From Mucilaginibacter aquaedulcis (lineage in GTDB: Bacteria; Bacteroidota; Bacteroidia; Sphingobacteriales; Sphingobacteriaceae): 64,000 bases of DNA. The stretch spans positions 992,001 to 1,056,000 of the forward strand of contig NZ_JAUFPR010000001.1 in the NCBI RefSeq assembly GCF_030409325.1, given 5' to 3'. How positions within the stretch are numbered: position 1 is the first letter of the stretch; each line of letters starts with the position of its first letter. The notes under the pieces were generated by a model that ran no database searches, was not told the DNA's origin, and saw nothing but the letters and a program-made list of their open reading frames with translations. The position numbers were made by a program, and so were the translations under genes. Positions 53,032 to 61,164 of this stretch are shown here, piece after piece.

Positions 53032-53090
53032 TAACTTCATCAAATCTTCATGCTTCAGCTATTCCTTTGTAAGGTTTTAGTAAGTGTTAC

Positions 53091-53129
53091 CCCTATTAGG
53101 GCTATTTTTTAAAAAGGATAGCCTTTTTT
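53091..53129. terminator. Tandem small hairpins between convergent genes
   Basis: CCCTATTAGGG followed by a T run, then AAAAAGGATAGCCTTTTTT. Together these can end both the kinase (rightward) and the DUF58 gene (leftward). Confidence 0.6.
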
Positions 53130-53133
53130 CATT

Positions 53134-54072
53134 TTAAATCATCTTGTTCCGCTTCACCAGGTAAGCTTTCAATACCTGATTATAACCCTCATGTATGTCG
53201 GCATCAACAAGGTCAATATGATATTGGGCGCATTTAAGTTCCAGCTCGTGCCGATAGGCTGCTAATGATTCCCGGTAGGCATCCCGAACTTTACCGGGAT
53301 GTACTTTAATTTCGGCACCGCTTTCGATATCAACAAAGTGATGCGGGCGGTTATCAAAGTTAAAATCAAGTTCCTTTTGCCGGTCATGAACGTTAAAAAT
53401 AATAACCTCGTGCTTATTAAACTTCAGGTGCTGAATGGCAGCAAAAAGTAATTGTAATTTATCAGGGTTAACACTATTTTCCAGCATATCGCTAAAGATG
53501 ATCACCATTGATCGCTGGTGAATTTCCTGAGCAATATGGTGCAATACCCCGGTTATATCGGTAACCGTATTCACCTTAGGATTGCTGTACATCCTTTTGA
53601 GCTCGGCATACAAATGAAACAAATGCGTGCTGGTTGATTTGGCCCCGCTCAGCCAGTCAATCTTATCCGAAAAAAGACACAAACCAAAGGCATCCCGCTG
53701 CTTTTTAAACAGATGCATAAGCGAGGCTACCGCATAGGTAGAAAACTGCAGCTTGCTAAGCCCCTTTTCAGGAAAATTCATTGATGATGAAGTATCCAGC
53801 AATAAATAGCAGCGCAGGTTGGTTTCTTCCTCAAATTGCTTTACAAACAATTTTTCGGTACGGGCCAGCAGCTTCCAGTCAATATTTTTTACCGATTCGC
53901 CGTTATTATACAAACGGTGCTCTGCAAACTCTACAGAAAAGCCATGAAAGGGACTTTGATGAAGGCCCGTTATAAAACCTTCAACTACCTGGCGGGCCAG
54001 TAACTCCAGATTGGCCAGTTGCCTTATCTGCTGATCGTCGTTTAACTTAGGCATAAAGCTAATATAGGGCAT
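53134..54072 (-). CDS. DUF58-domain protein (vWA-like)
   Basis: 312 residues. The N-terminal part has AEHRLYNNGESVKNIDWKLL, the DUF58 signature, and the von Willebrand A-like fold shows a MIDAS-type site in LLLDTSSSMNFPEKG. These proteins usually work with MoxR ATPases in assembling other complexes, but no moxR gene is in the window. An ATG at 54054 is an alternative start. Confidence 0.9.
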   Translation of the reverse strand: MPYISFMPKLNDDQQIRQLANLELLARQVVEGFITGLHQSPFHGFSVEFAEHRLYNNGESVKNIDWKLLARTEKLFVKQFEEETNLRCYLLLDTSSSMNFPEKGLSKLQFSTYAVASLMHLFKKQRDAFGLCLFSDKIDWLSGAKSTSTHLFHLYAELKRMYSNPKVNTVTDITGVLHHIAQEIHQRSMVIIFSDMLENSVNPDKLQLLFAAIQHLKFNKHEVIIFNVHDRQKELDFNFDNRPHHFVDIESGAEIKVHPGKVRDAYRESLAAYRHELELKCAQYHIDLVDADIHEGYNQVLKAYLVKRNKMI

Positions 54073-54073
54073 A

Positions 54074-54105
54074 AAAAAAGCGTTGCAAAATATGCAACGC
54101 TTTTA
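54074..54105. terminator. Bidirectional hairpin terminator
   Basis: AAAAGCGTTGCA and TGCAACGCTTTT form a perfect 12-bp stem with a 4-5 base loop, A-rich on the left and T-rich on the right, just before the DUF58 start; it can end the leftward trxA transcript. Confidence 0.85.
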
Positions 54106-54159
54106 AAAGTAAAATATGGTGGATTAAGCTATTGGTAAACTTAATTTATGCCTAAGGTA

Positions 54160-54480
54160 TTAAGCTAATTGCTTAACTAATTTATCAGTTAATACTGATT
54201 TTGGAACAGCACCAATTTGTTTATCAACAATTTCGCCATTTTTAAAGAATAATAAAGCAGGGATATTACGGATTCCGAATTTCATTGATATGCCTGGGTT
54301 GTTGTCAACATTTACTTTACCAACAACAGCTTTGCCTTCGTATTCTTTTGCAATATCTTCAACTACCGGACCTACCATTCTACACGGACCACACCATTCT
54401 GCCCAAAAGTCAATAAGTACAGGTTTGTCTGATTTTAAGACAAGTTCGTCGAAGTTCGCATCAGTTATTTCTAAAGCCAT
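54160..54480 (-). CDS. trxA: Thioredoxin
   Basis: 106-residue cytosolic dithiol reductase. Active site WAEWCGPCRMVG (Cys30/Cys33), cis-Pro loop IRNIPALLFF, and the conserved buried Asp in LIDFWAEW. Complete and normal in length. It is a plausible electron donor to the Bcp peroxidase. Confidence 0.97.
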   Translation of the reverse strand: MALEITDANFDELVLKSDKPVLIDFWAEWCGPCRMVGPVVEDIAKEYEGKAVVGKVNVDNNPGISMKFGIRNIPALLFFKNGEIVDKQIGAVPKSVLTDKLVKQLA

Positions 54481-54793
54481 GATTTCTATTTTTTAAATTT
54501 TGTATTACAAATATATACTATTCAAATAGCTTGCCACAAACCCAACCTGACAATGTGACAATAATATTAATTTAACTTTTCCACTTAATTAAGCTGCAAA
54601 GCGCATTTAAGGTAAATTATTAACATTTCTATAACAAATTTGACCATTTGAACCTATCGGTCATAAATTATAAAAATCAAATAATTTTCTGGTCCCGTTA
54701 CCATTAGTAGTTCCCAAATCTATAATATTTGCCTTATAAACAAAGCAAAAAAGAACTGGAATTAACCAACCAATTTTGAGCCCCATCAGCAAT
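54481..54793. other. 313-bp intergenic region without identified content
   Basis: AT-rich leader between thioredoxin and the LLM oxidoreductase genes. I see no ORF, hairpin or recognisable RNA; the trxA promoter (leftward) should lie in the right part of it, but no convincing element was found by eye. Confidence 0.4.
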
Positions 54794-55816
54794 TTACCGC
54801 CATCCCAATCCAGGTGCAACATGTTTTAGGATAGAATCCAATACATGTACGTTATAATCAACGCCCAGCGTGTTAGGTATCGTCAAAAGTACGGTATCAG
54901 CTTCCTGTATCGCTTCGTCCTGTGCCAATTCTTTAATTAGTTTATCTGGTTCGGCAGCATAACTCCTGCCAAATACAGCTCTTTTATCAGGCTCAATGTA
55001 ACCAAAACTATCAGCAGCTTTAGCTTGTTGCCCGAAGTAATACTTATCCTGATCATTAACCAGTGCAAAAATAGAACGGCTTACCGAAACCCTTGGCTCC
55101 CGCTCATGTCCGGCTTTTTTCCAGGCTTCTTTATATAACCTGATCTGTTCGGCCTGTTGTATATGAAAAGGCTTACCGCTTTCGTCATGTTTTAAGGTCG
55201 AGCTTTGCAGGTACATGCCATTTTCGGCCGCCCAAACGGCGGTAGCATTAGAGGCAGCCCCCCACCAAATGCGCTCACGTAACCCTTCAGAATATGGCTC
55301 TACACGTAACAAACCCGGCGGGTTTGGGAACATCGGGTATGGATTAGGTTGTGCAAATCCCACACCTTGAAGTTTATCCAAAAACTCCAGAGCCTTGGTG
55401 CGCCCCATATCTGAGTCTGTTTCTCCCTCTTTAGGTTCATAACCAAAGTAGCGCCAGCCATCTATCACCTGCTCCGGCGAACCTCTGCTTATGCCTAATT
55501 GTAAACGCCCACCCGAAATTAAGTCGGCAGCGCCCGCATCTTCTACCATATACAGCGGGTTCTCATACCGCATATCTATCACTCCGGTTCCTATCTCTAT
55601 TGTGCTGGTTTTTGCACCGATAGCCGCAAGCAATGGAAATGGTGATGCCAGTTGCTGGGCAAAATGATGCACCCTGAAATAAGCGCCATCAAGGCCAATT
55701 TCTTCGGCAGCTACGGCCAAATCAATCGACTGCAGCAGCGTATCACCACCCGTGCGGGTTTGGTACGACGGATGGTTGGACCAGTGCCCAAACGATAAAA
55801 ATCCTATTTTCTTCAT
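54794..55816 (-). CDS. LLM-class (luciferase-like) flavin-dependent oxidoreductase
   Basis: 340 residues of the FMN-dependent luciferase-like monooxygenase fold (TIM barrel): AEEIGLDGAYFRVHHFAQQL, IEIGTGVIDMRYENPLYMVE, AADLISGGRLQLGISRGSPE and RIWWGAASNATAVWAAENG. Reduced flavin is supplied by a separate reductase. Substrate unknown. It lies 171 bp downstream of the SDR gene and is probably regulated separately. Confidence 0.9.
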   Translation of the reverse strand: MKKIGFLSFGHWSNHPSYQTRTGGDTLLQSIDLAVAAEEIGLDGAYFRVHHFAQQLASPFPLLAAIGAKTSTIEIGTGVIDMRYENPLYMVEDAGAADLISGGRLQLGISRGSPEQVIDGWRYFGYEPKEGETDSDMGRTKALEFLDKLQGVGFAQPNPYPMFPNPPGLLRVEPYSEGLRERIWWGAASNATAVWAAENGMYLQSSTLKHDESGKPFHIQQAEQIRLYKEAWKKAGHEREPRVSVSRSIFALVNDQDKYYFGQQAKAADSFGYIEPDKRAVFGRSYAAEPDKLIKELAQDEAIQEADTVLLTIPNTLGVDYNVHVLDSILKHVAPGLGWR

Positions 55817-55987
55817 TTAATTAGATACAATTTTCCTTAAAGGTTCTAAAATTAATCACAATAAATAAAAAGCCCCCTAAAGGGCAAAAGTGGCCGAAAG
55901 AAATTACTTTCCGACCACTTTCGGGCATCATACCGGTCTTTCGCCCGGCATAATACTCAATTACCAATTGAATAGTTTAGGATAATA

Positions 55988-56752
55988 TTAAGCACCTTTC
56001 AAGGTAGCCATGCCGCCATCGGCAAATAATTCGGCACCTACTATGAAGGTTGAATCATCTGATGCGAAGAATGCTACTGTTTTAGCAATTTCTGATGCCT
56101 GACCAAAACGGCCCATCGGAATTTGTTTAACCAGCTCAGAACCCATTCCTTCTAATTGCTCATCTGTAAGACCTAATTTATCGGCAGTATGCAATGGAGT
56201 TACAACCGGGCCAGGGCTTACAGAATTGATCCTGATGCGGCGAGGCAACAATTCGGCAGATATGTTTTTAGCTAATGAAAGCAATGCTGCTTTACTTGCG
56301 GCGTATACACTTGCACCGGCCATGCCAATGTGCGCGTTTATTGATGTATTTAATATTACAGAACCACCATCATTTACAAGCGGCAGTAATTGCTGTAAAC
56401 TAAAGTAAGCTCCTTTAAAGTTAATGTTCATGATATCATCAAACATCTCTTCGGTCATCTGATCGGCAGAGTTAAACTGACCAATACCGGCGTTAACAAA
56501 AATGATATCGATATTTGGAGTGATGGCTTTTACCTTTTCGCCAAGTTCTTTTACTTGTTTCATATCAGCGCTATCGGCAATTACACCTTTTGCGTTTTCG
56601 CCCAATAATGTAAGTGCTTCATTGATAGATTTTTCATTCCTTCCGGTAATGATCACTTTAGCACCCTGAGCTATAAATTCTTGTGCTGTGGCCAGGCCTA
56701 TACCACTGTTACCGCCTGTTATTACTGCTGTTTTTCCTTCTAACTTTTTCAT
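55988..56752 (-). CDS. Short-chain dehydrogenase/reductase under HxlR control
   Basis: 254-residue classical SDR: TGGNSGIGLATAQE (cofactor loop), NAGIGQFNSADQM, Ser in ILNTSINAHIGMAG and Y-x-x-x-K in YAASKAALLSLAKN, with INSVSPGPVVTPLH and the C-terminal GAELFADGGMATLKG. Substrate unknown; the class often reduces reactive carbonyls. Divergent from an HxlR gene with a well-formed promoter and a palindromic operator between, so control by that regulator is likely. Confidence 0.93.
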   Translation of the reverse strand: MKKLEGKTAVITGGNSGIGLATAQEFIAQGAKVIITGRNEKSINEALTLLGENAKGVIADSADMKQVKELGEKVKAITPNIDIIFVNAGIGQFNSADQMTEEMFDDIMNINFKGAYFSLQQLLPLVNDGGSVILNTSINAHIGMAGASVYAASKAALLSLAKNISAELLPRRIRINSVSPGPVVTPLHTADKLGLTDEQLEGMGSELVKQIPMGRFGQASEIAKTVAFFASDDSTFIVGAELFADGGMATLKGA

Positions 56753-56761
56753 TATCTTTGT

Positions 56762-56775
56762 TTTGATACATCAAA
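56762..56775. promoter_or_regulatory. Candidate HxlR operator TTTGATACATCAAA
   Basis: Perfect 6-2-6 palindrome that overlaps the -7 element of the SDR promoter and lies 10 bp before its start codon; a placement that suits a repressor binding site. Confidence 0.55.
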
Positions 56776-56802
56776 GATACACTTGATTTTCAGCCCCGGC
56801 AA
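56772..56802 (-). promoter_or_regulatory. SDR promoter (TTG-N20-TATCTTTG)
   Basis: On the minus strand a TTG (56800-56802) is separated by 20 bp from TATCTTTG (56772-56779). This is an excellent match to the Bacteroidota housekeeping consensus, 19 bp upstream of the SDR ATG. Confidence 0.7.
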
Positions 56803-56883
56803 GAATGCACCATTTTGTGCGTCACTACCTTTTTGGTAGGTTATGGGCCCTTTTGATGCATTGGCAATTTGACCTTTTTCAAT

Positions 56884-57291
56884 ATGACAAAAAACAGACA
56901 TCCCGACTATCCATGTGCCATGGAAGCGGCCCTGAGTGTAATAAGCGGCAAGTGGAAATTGAAAATAATAAATCAATTACTAACCGGTTCTAAACGATAC
57001 AGTGAGATGAACCGTAATATTGTTGGCATGACCGAAAAGATGCTTTCGCAGCAATTGCGCGAGCTGGAAGAAGACAGGATAGTTACACGTAAGGTATACC
57101 CCGAGGTACCGCCGCGGGTTGAATATACACTCACCAGCCTGGGTAAAGAACTATCGTCGATATTTTATACGCTTGAGGTTTGGGGCAGCCACTTTATCAG
57201 CACTACCAACGCCAATGGCGAAATCGTAAAACCCGACTATACCTGTTATACGCTGATCCAGGAAGAAGAGGTAGTAGCAGAAAAAAAATGA
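56884..57291 (+). CDS. HxlR-family helix-turn-helix regulator
   Basis: About 135 residues from the ATG at 56884 (product MTKNRHPDYPCAME); an earlier in-frame ATG at 56869 would add five residues. HxlR pattern: YPCAMEAALSVISGKWKLKI (one Cys at the start), LLTGSKRYSEMNRNIVGMTE and the wing SQQLRELEEDRIVTRKVYPE. Such regulators often use the N-terminal Cys to sense aldehydes or thiol stress and repress a neighbouring oxidoreductase, here the divergent SDR. Confidence 0.92.
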   Translation: MTKNRHPDYPCAMEAALSVISGKWKLKIINQLLTGSKRYSEMNRNIVGMTEKMLSQQLRELEEDRIVTRKVYPEVPPRVEYTLTSLGKELSSIFYTLEVWGSHFISTTNANGEIVKPDYTCYTLIQEEEVVAEKK

Positions 57292-57316
57292 TCGGAAGCT
57301 GGTAAGCCCCGATCAT
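57288..57316. terminator. Bidirectional hairpin between HxlR and dnaE
   Basis: ATGATCGG and CCGATCAT form an 8-bp stem. The left side is preceded by eight A (a T run for the leftward dnaE transcript). It overlaps the HxlR stop codon. Confidence 0.7.
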
Positions 57317-57342
57317 TTTAGTATTTAAAATAAAAATCTTTA

Positions 57343-60300
57343 TTAATTCAGCACCGGCTGAACGTTGGTTAAGTTAAAAATATCGGCCAGCAGGTCATCG
57401 CTTGGACTCACCTTAAAGTTTTTGGAGGCTAATTCAACCAGCATAGCTTCCTCCCTATCCTTGATCTGGAAACGCAGCTTACAGTTTTGTACCGGGTATT
57501 TTTGATTGTTGTTATTAATGGCAATCTGTATATCATCAAGCAGTTTACTGTTGAGCATGTTTACATCAATGCAAACCGTTAATGATTTGGTCATTTTATC
57601 CCGCATTTCCGATAGTAGGCTCATCACCTGTATGCGTAAATCCCAGTTATCTTTCTGGCGGAATTTCTCTTCAATGTTACCCTTAATGTGCAGGAAATAC
57701 CCATCCATCATCAGGTTGCGGAATTTCACATAATCCTCGCCAAACATTGCAAACTCGTACGATTCATTGTAGTCTTCCAGCACAAAGGTGCCAAAAGGTT
57801 TACCTGTTTTGGTCATCTTATGCTGCACGTTACCAACCAGACCGCCAATCCTGATCTCTCCGCGTTTACGAAGTTCATTAAAGGCACCCATGATCTCCTC
57901 GCCACCTTCACCTGACCGTGCTTTCTGCATCAGTTTCAGATCGCTGATATTACTGTTGCAGAACCGTTCCAGTTCCACCTTATAGTTATCCAACGGGTGG
58001 CCGGTTAAGTAAATACCGATAACCGTTTTTTCGTATTTCAATTTCTCTATCAGCGGCCATTCCTCAGCCTCGGGCATAGGCGGCTCAGGCACATATGATG
58101 CCACCGAACCACCAAATAATGATGATTGCGAACTGCTTTGCACATTCTGATAATCATTGGCATATTTAATAAGGCGCTCAACACCGGTTAAAATACCTAC
58201 ATCTGTTTTGGCAAAAAACTGCGAACGGTTAACACCAAACTCATCAAACGCACCGCCATAAACCAGGTTTTCGTACGATTTACGGTTTACACTGCGCGTA
58301 TTTGATCGCCTTGCAAAATCATATAGTGAAGTATAGGGGCCACTTTTCTCGCGTTCCTCAATAATACTTTCTACAGCTTTATCACCCACACCCTTAACGC
58401 CCGTTAATCCAAAACGTACCTGCCCGCGCCTGTTTACCGCGAATGACATGTCAGACTCGTTAATATCAGGCCCAAGTACCTCAACCCCCATCCTACGGCA
58501 TTCTTCCATGAAAAAGGTGATCTTTTCCATGTTGTTCTGGTTGTTTAAAACCGCCGCCATATATTCAGACGGGTAATGCGCCTTTAAATATGCTGTTTGG
58601 TAAGCCACAAAGGCATAACAGGTGGAGTGTGATTTATTGAAGGCGTATTGGGCAAAGGCTTTCCAGTCTGTCCAAATTTTGGTAAGCTTATCTTTCGGGT
58701 GACCTTTGGCTATGGCCCCGTCCATAAACTGCGCCTCCATCTTGTTCAATACCTCAATTTGCTTTTTACCCATGGCCTTACGCAGTACGTCGGCGTCGCC
58801 TTTACTAAAGCCGGCCAGTTTCTGCGATAAAAGCATCACCTGTTCTTGGTACACGGTAATACCATAGGTTTCGCCCAGGTACTCCTCCATATCCGGAAGG
58901 TCAAATACAATAGCCTCGCGCCCGTGTTTACGGCTAATAAAGTTAGGTATATACTCTATCGGCCCCGGGCGGTACAGGGCGTTCATGGCAATTAAATCTT
59001 CAAACTTATCGGGCTTAAGCTCGCGCAGGTACATTTGCATACCGTCGCTTTCAAACTGGAAGGTACCGTTGGTATCGCCCCTTTGGTAAAGCTCATATGT
59101 TTTCTGATCATCAAGCGGTATGTAATCAATATCAATATGTATCCCATGATTTTGCCTGATCATACGTAAGGCATCCTTCAGGATGGTTAAGGTTTTAAGC
59201 CCTAAAAAGTCCATCTTGATTACCCCGGCATCCTCAATCACCCTACCGTCATACTGGGTTACCAGCAGGTCGGAGTCTTTGGCAACGGCAACCGGTACAA
59301 TATCAGTTAAGTCATAAGGTGCAATGATGATACCCGCGGCGTGTACACCGGTGTTACGTACCGATCCTTCCAGCTTTTCGGCTTCACGCAGTACTTGCGC
59401 GCGGAGGTCGTTACCGGCCAGTATGGCCTTTAACTCGGGTACCTGCTCAATAGCATCTTTTAAGGTGATGCCCAAAGTATCAGGAACCAGCTTTTTAATA
59501 GCAGCCATTTCAGACAGCGGCATATCCAACACACGACCCACATCCTGGATACTGGTACGGGCAGCCATAGAACCATAGGTAATGATCTGCGCTACCTGGT
59601 TTTTACCATATTTATCAACCACATAGTCAATAACCCTCTGGCGGCCCGAGTCGTCAAAGTCGGTATCAATATCGGGCATCGATTTACGATCCGGGTTCAG
59701 GAACCTCTCAAACAGGAGGTTGTATTTCATCGGGTCGATATTGGTAATACCTGTACAATAGGCCACCACCGATCCCGCGGCCGAACCACGGCCCGGACCA
59801 ATGAATACGCCTATATCGCGGCCATGCTTAATAAAGTCGGCCACAATTAAAAAGTACCCGGCAAAACCCATGGTACGTATAGTGAACAGCTCAAAGTTGA
59901 TGCGTTCTTCCGTCTCGGGCGATATATCAATGTAGCGCTCTTTGGCGCCCATGAATGTTAAATGCTTTAAATATTCCCACTGGTTAAGCGTATCGGCATC
60001 GGGTGTGTTATGCACCTTAAACTCTTCGGGGATAATAAAGTTGGGCAGCAGGATGTCGCGCTTAAGCTTAAGCACCTCTACCTTGTCAACAATTTCATTG
60101 GTATTATCCAGTGATTCGGGCAGATCCGAGAACAGGCTACCCATTTCTGCCTGCGTTTTAAAATAAAACTGATCATTAGGGAAACCAAACCTATAGCCCT
60201 TGCCGCCTTCCTCATCGGTAGCTATGGGGGTACTCTGCATATCGCCGGTGTTTACACACAGCAAAATGTCATGCGCGTTAGAGTCCTGCTGATCTACGTA

Positions 60301-60927
60301 ATGCGAATCGTTGGAGCATATTACCTTTACGTTATATTTTTTAGCATAGGTAAGCAGCACATTATTGATAGTGGTTTGCTCCGGAATTTCGTGACGCTGC
60401 AGCTCAATGTAAAAATCTTCGCCAAACAGGTCAAGCCACCATTTAAATTCCTCCTCGGCCTTTTCAGGTGTTTCCCTCAATATAGCTTGTGGTACCGATG
60501 CACCAATGCAGCAGGTAGTAGCAATTAAGCCTTTATGATATTTTAATATCAGTTCTTTATCAATACGCGGCCATTTACTGTATAGGCCCTCCATATAGCC
60601 AAGCGAACACAGCTTCACCAGGTTTTTATAACCTTCGGCATTTTTAGCCAGCATCAGCTGGTGGCGGCGCACGTCTTTTTTCTCTTTGGTAAACTGTTTT
60701 TTATGCCTGTCTTCCACTACATAAAACTCGCAGCCTACAATGGGTTTTACGTTGTGTTTGCCTGCTTCGGCCACAAACTTAAACACACCAAACATGTTAC
60801 CATGGTCTGTTATGGCCAGGGCCTTCATGCCATCCTTTGCAGCCTTTTTATATAGTTTGGATATGTCGGCAGCACCATCAAGCAGGGAGAACTGGGTATG
60901 TACGTGTAAGTGAGAAAAATCTGGCAT
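57343..60927 (-). CDS. dnaE: DNA polymerase III subunit alpha
   Basis: Replicative polymerase, 1194 residues. PHP domain (1-205) begins HLHVHTQFSLLDGAADISKL and has FYIELQRHEI. The polymerase core includes GPGRGSAAGSVVAYCTGI (about 390) and the catalytic PDIDTDFDD (about 415, Asp-x-Asp). The C-terminal OB fold lies near 1030 (RIGGLVGNVQHKMTKTGKPF). Complete and of the E. coli-type DnaE size. Located alone on its strand. Confidence 0.98.
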   Translation of the reverse strand: MPDFSHLHVHTQFSLLDGAADISKLYKKAAKDGMKALAITDHGNMFGVFKFVAEAGKHNVKPIVGCEFYVVEDRHKKQFTKEKKDVRRHQLMLAKNAEGYKNLVKLCSLGYMEGLYSKWPRIDKELILKYHKGLIATTCCIGASVPQAILRETPEKAEEEFKWWLDLFGEDFYIELQRHEIPEQTTINNVLLTYAKKYNVKVICSNDSHYVDQQDSNAHDILLCVNTGDMQSTPIATDEEGGKGYRFGFPNDQFYFKTQAEMGSLFSDLPESLDNTNEIVDKVEVLKLKRDILLPNFIIPEEFKVHNTPDADTLNQWEYLKHLTFMGAKERYIDISPETEERINFELFTIRTMGFAGYFLIVADFIKHGRDIGVFIGPGRGSAAGSVVAYCTGITNIDPMKYNLLFERFLNPDRKSMPDIDTDFDDSGRQRVIDYVVDKYGKNQVAQIITYGSMAARTSIQDVGRVLDMPLSEMAAIKKLVPDTLGITLKDAIEQVPELKAILAGNDLRAQVLREAEKLEGSVRNTGVHAAGIIIAPYDLTDIVPVAVAKDSDLLVTQYDGRVIEDAGVIKMDFLGLKTLTILKDALRMIRQNHGIHIDIDYIPLDDQKTYELYQRGDTNGTFQFESDGMQMYLRELKPDKFEDLIAMNALYRPGPIEYIPNFISRKHGREAIVFDLPDMEEYLGETYGITVYQEQVMLLSQKLAGFSKGDADVLRKAMGKKQIEVLNKMEAQFMDGAIAKGHPKDKLTKIWTDWKAFAQYAFNKSHSTCYAFVAYQTAYLKAHYPSEYMAAVLNNQNNMEKITFFMEECRRMGVEVLGPDINESDMSFAVNRRGQVRFGLTGVKGVGDKAVESIIEEREKSGPYTSLYDFARRSNTRSVNRKSYENLVYGGAFDEFGVNRSQFFAKTDVGILTGVERLIKYANDYQNVQSSSQSSLFGGSVASYVPEPPMPEAEEWPLIEKLKYEKTVIGIYLTGHPLDNYKVELERFCNSNISDLKLMQKARSGEGGEEIMGAFNELRKRGEIRIGGLVGNVQHKMTKTGKPFGTFVLEDYNESYEFAMFGEDYVKFRNLMMDGYFLHIKGNIEEKFRQKDNWDLRIQVMSLLSEMRDKMTKSLTVCIDVNMLNSKLLDDIQIAINNNNQKYPVQNCKLRFQIKDREEAMLVELASKNFKVSPSDDLLADIFNLTNVQPVLN

Positions 60928-60961
60928 AGTGTAATCCGTTTCAACAAAATCTGGTAGAATG

Positions 60962-60969
60962 CAAAGTTA
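60962..60969 (-). promoter_or_regulatory. Candidate -7 element of dnaE
   Basis: The minus strand reads TAACTTTG, a TAnnTTTG match, 34 bp before the dnaE ATG. A -33 TTG at standard distance was not found. Confidence 0.5.
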
Positions 60970-61164
60970 TCAAAAAAACAAGTTTACCATATTACGTGTT
61001 AAAAACTAAATGCCACAAAAAGTCAAATATCTATCTGTAGAGGCATTGGATATTTGTGCCAATCCGGGCTTAACTTAAACCGGAATAACTACATACAGCT
61101 TTTGTAGCATGCTGTTTGATTATTATAGTACCATACATCCATCACCCTTGAAAAACATATACAA

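Noticed and set aside
54481..54793. A small RNA or riboswitch upstream of trxA
   Set aside because: No stable hairpin pattern or known RNA motif recognised; left as unexplained AT-rich DNA.
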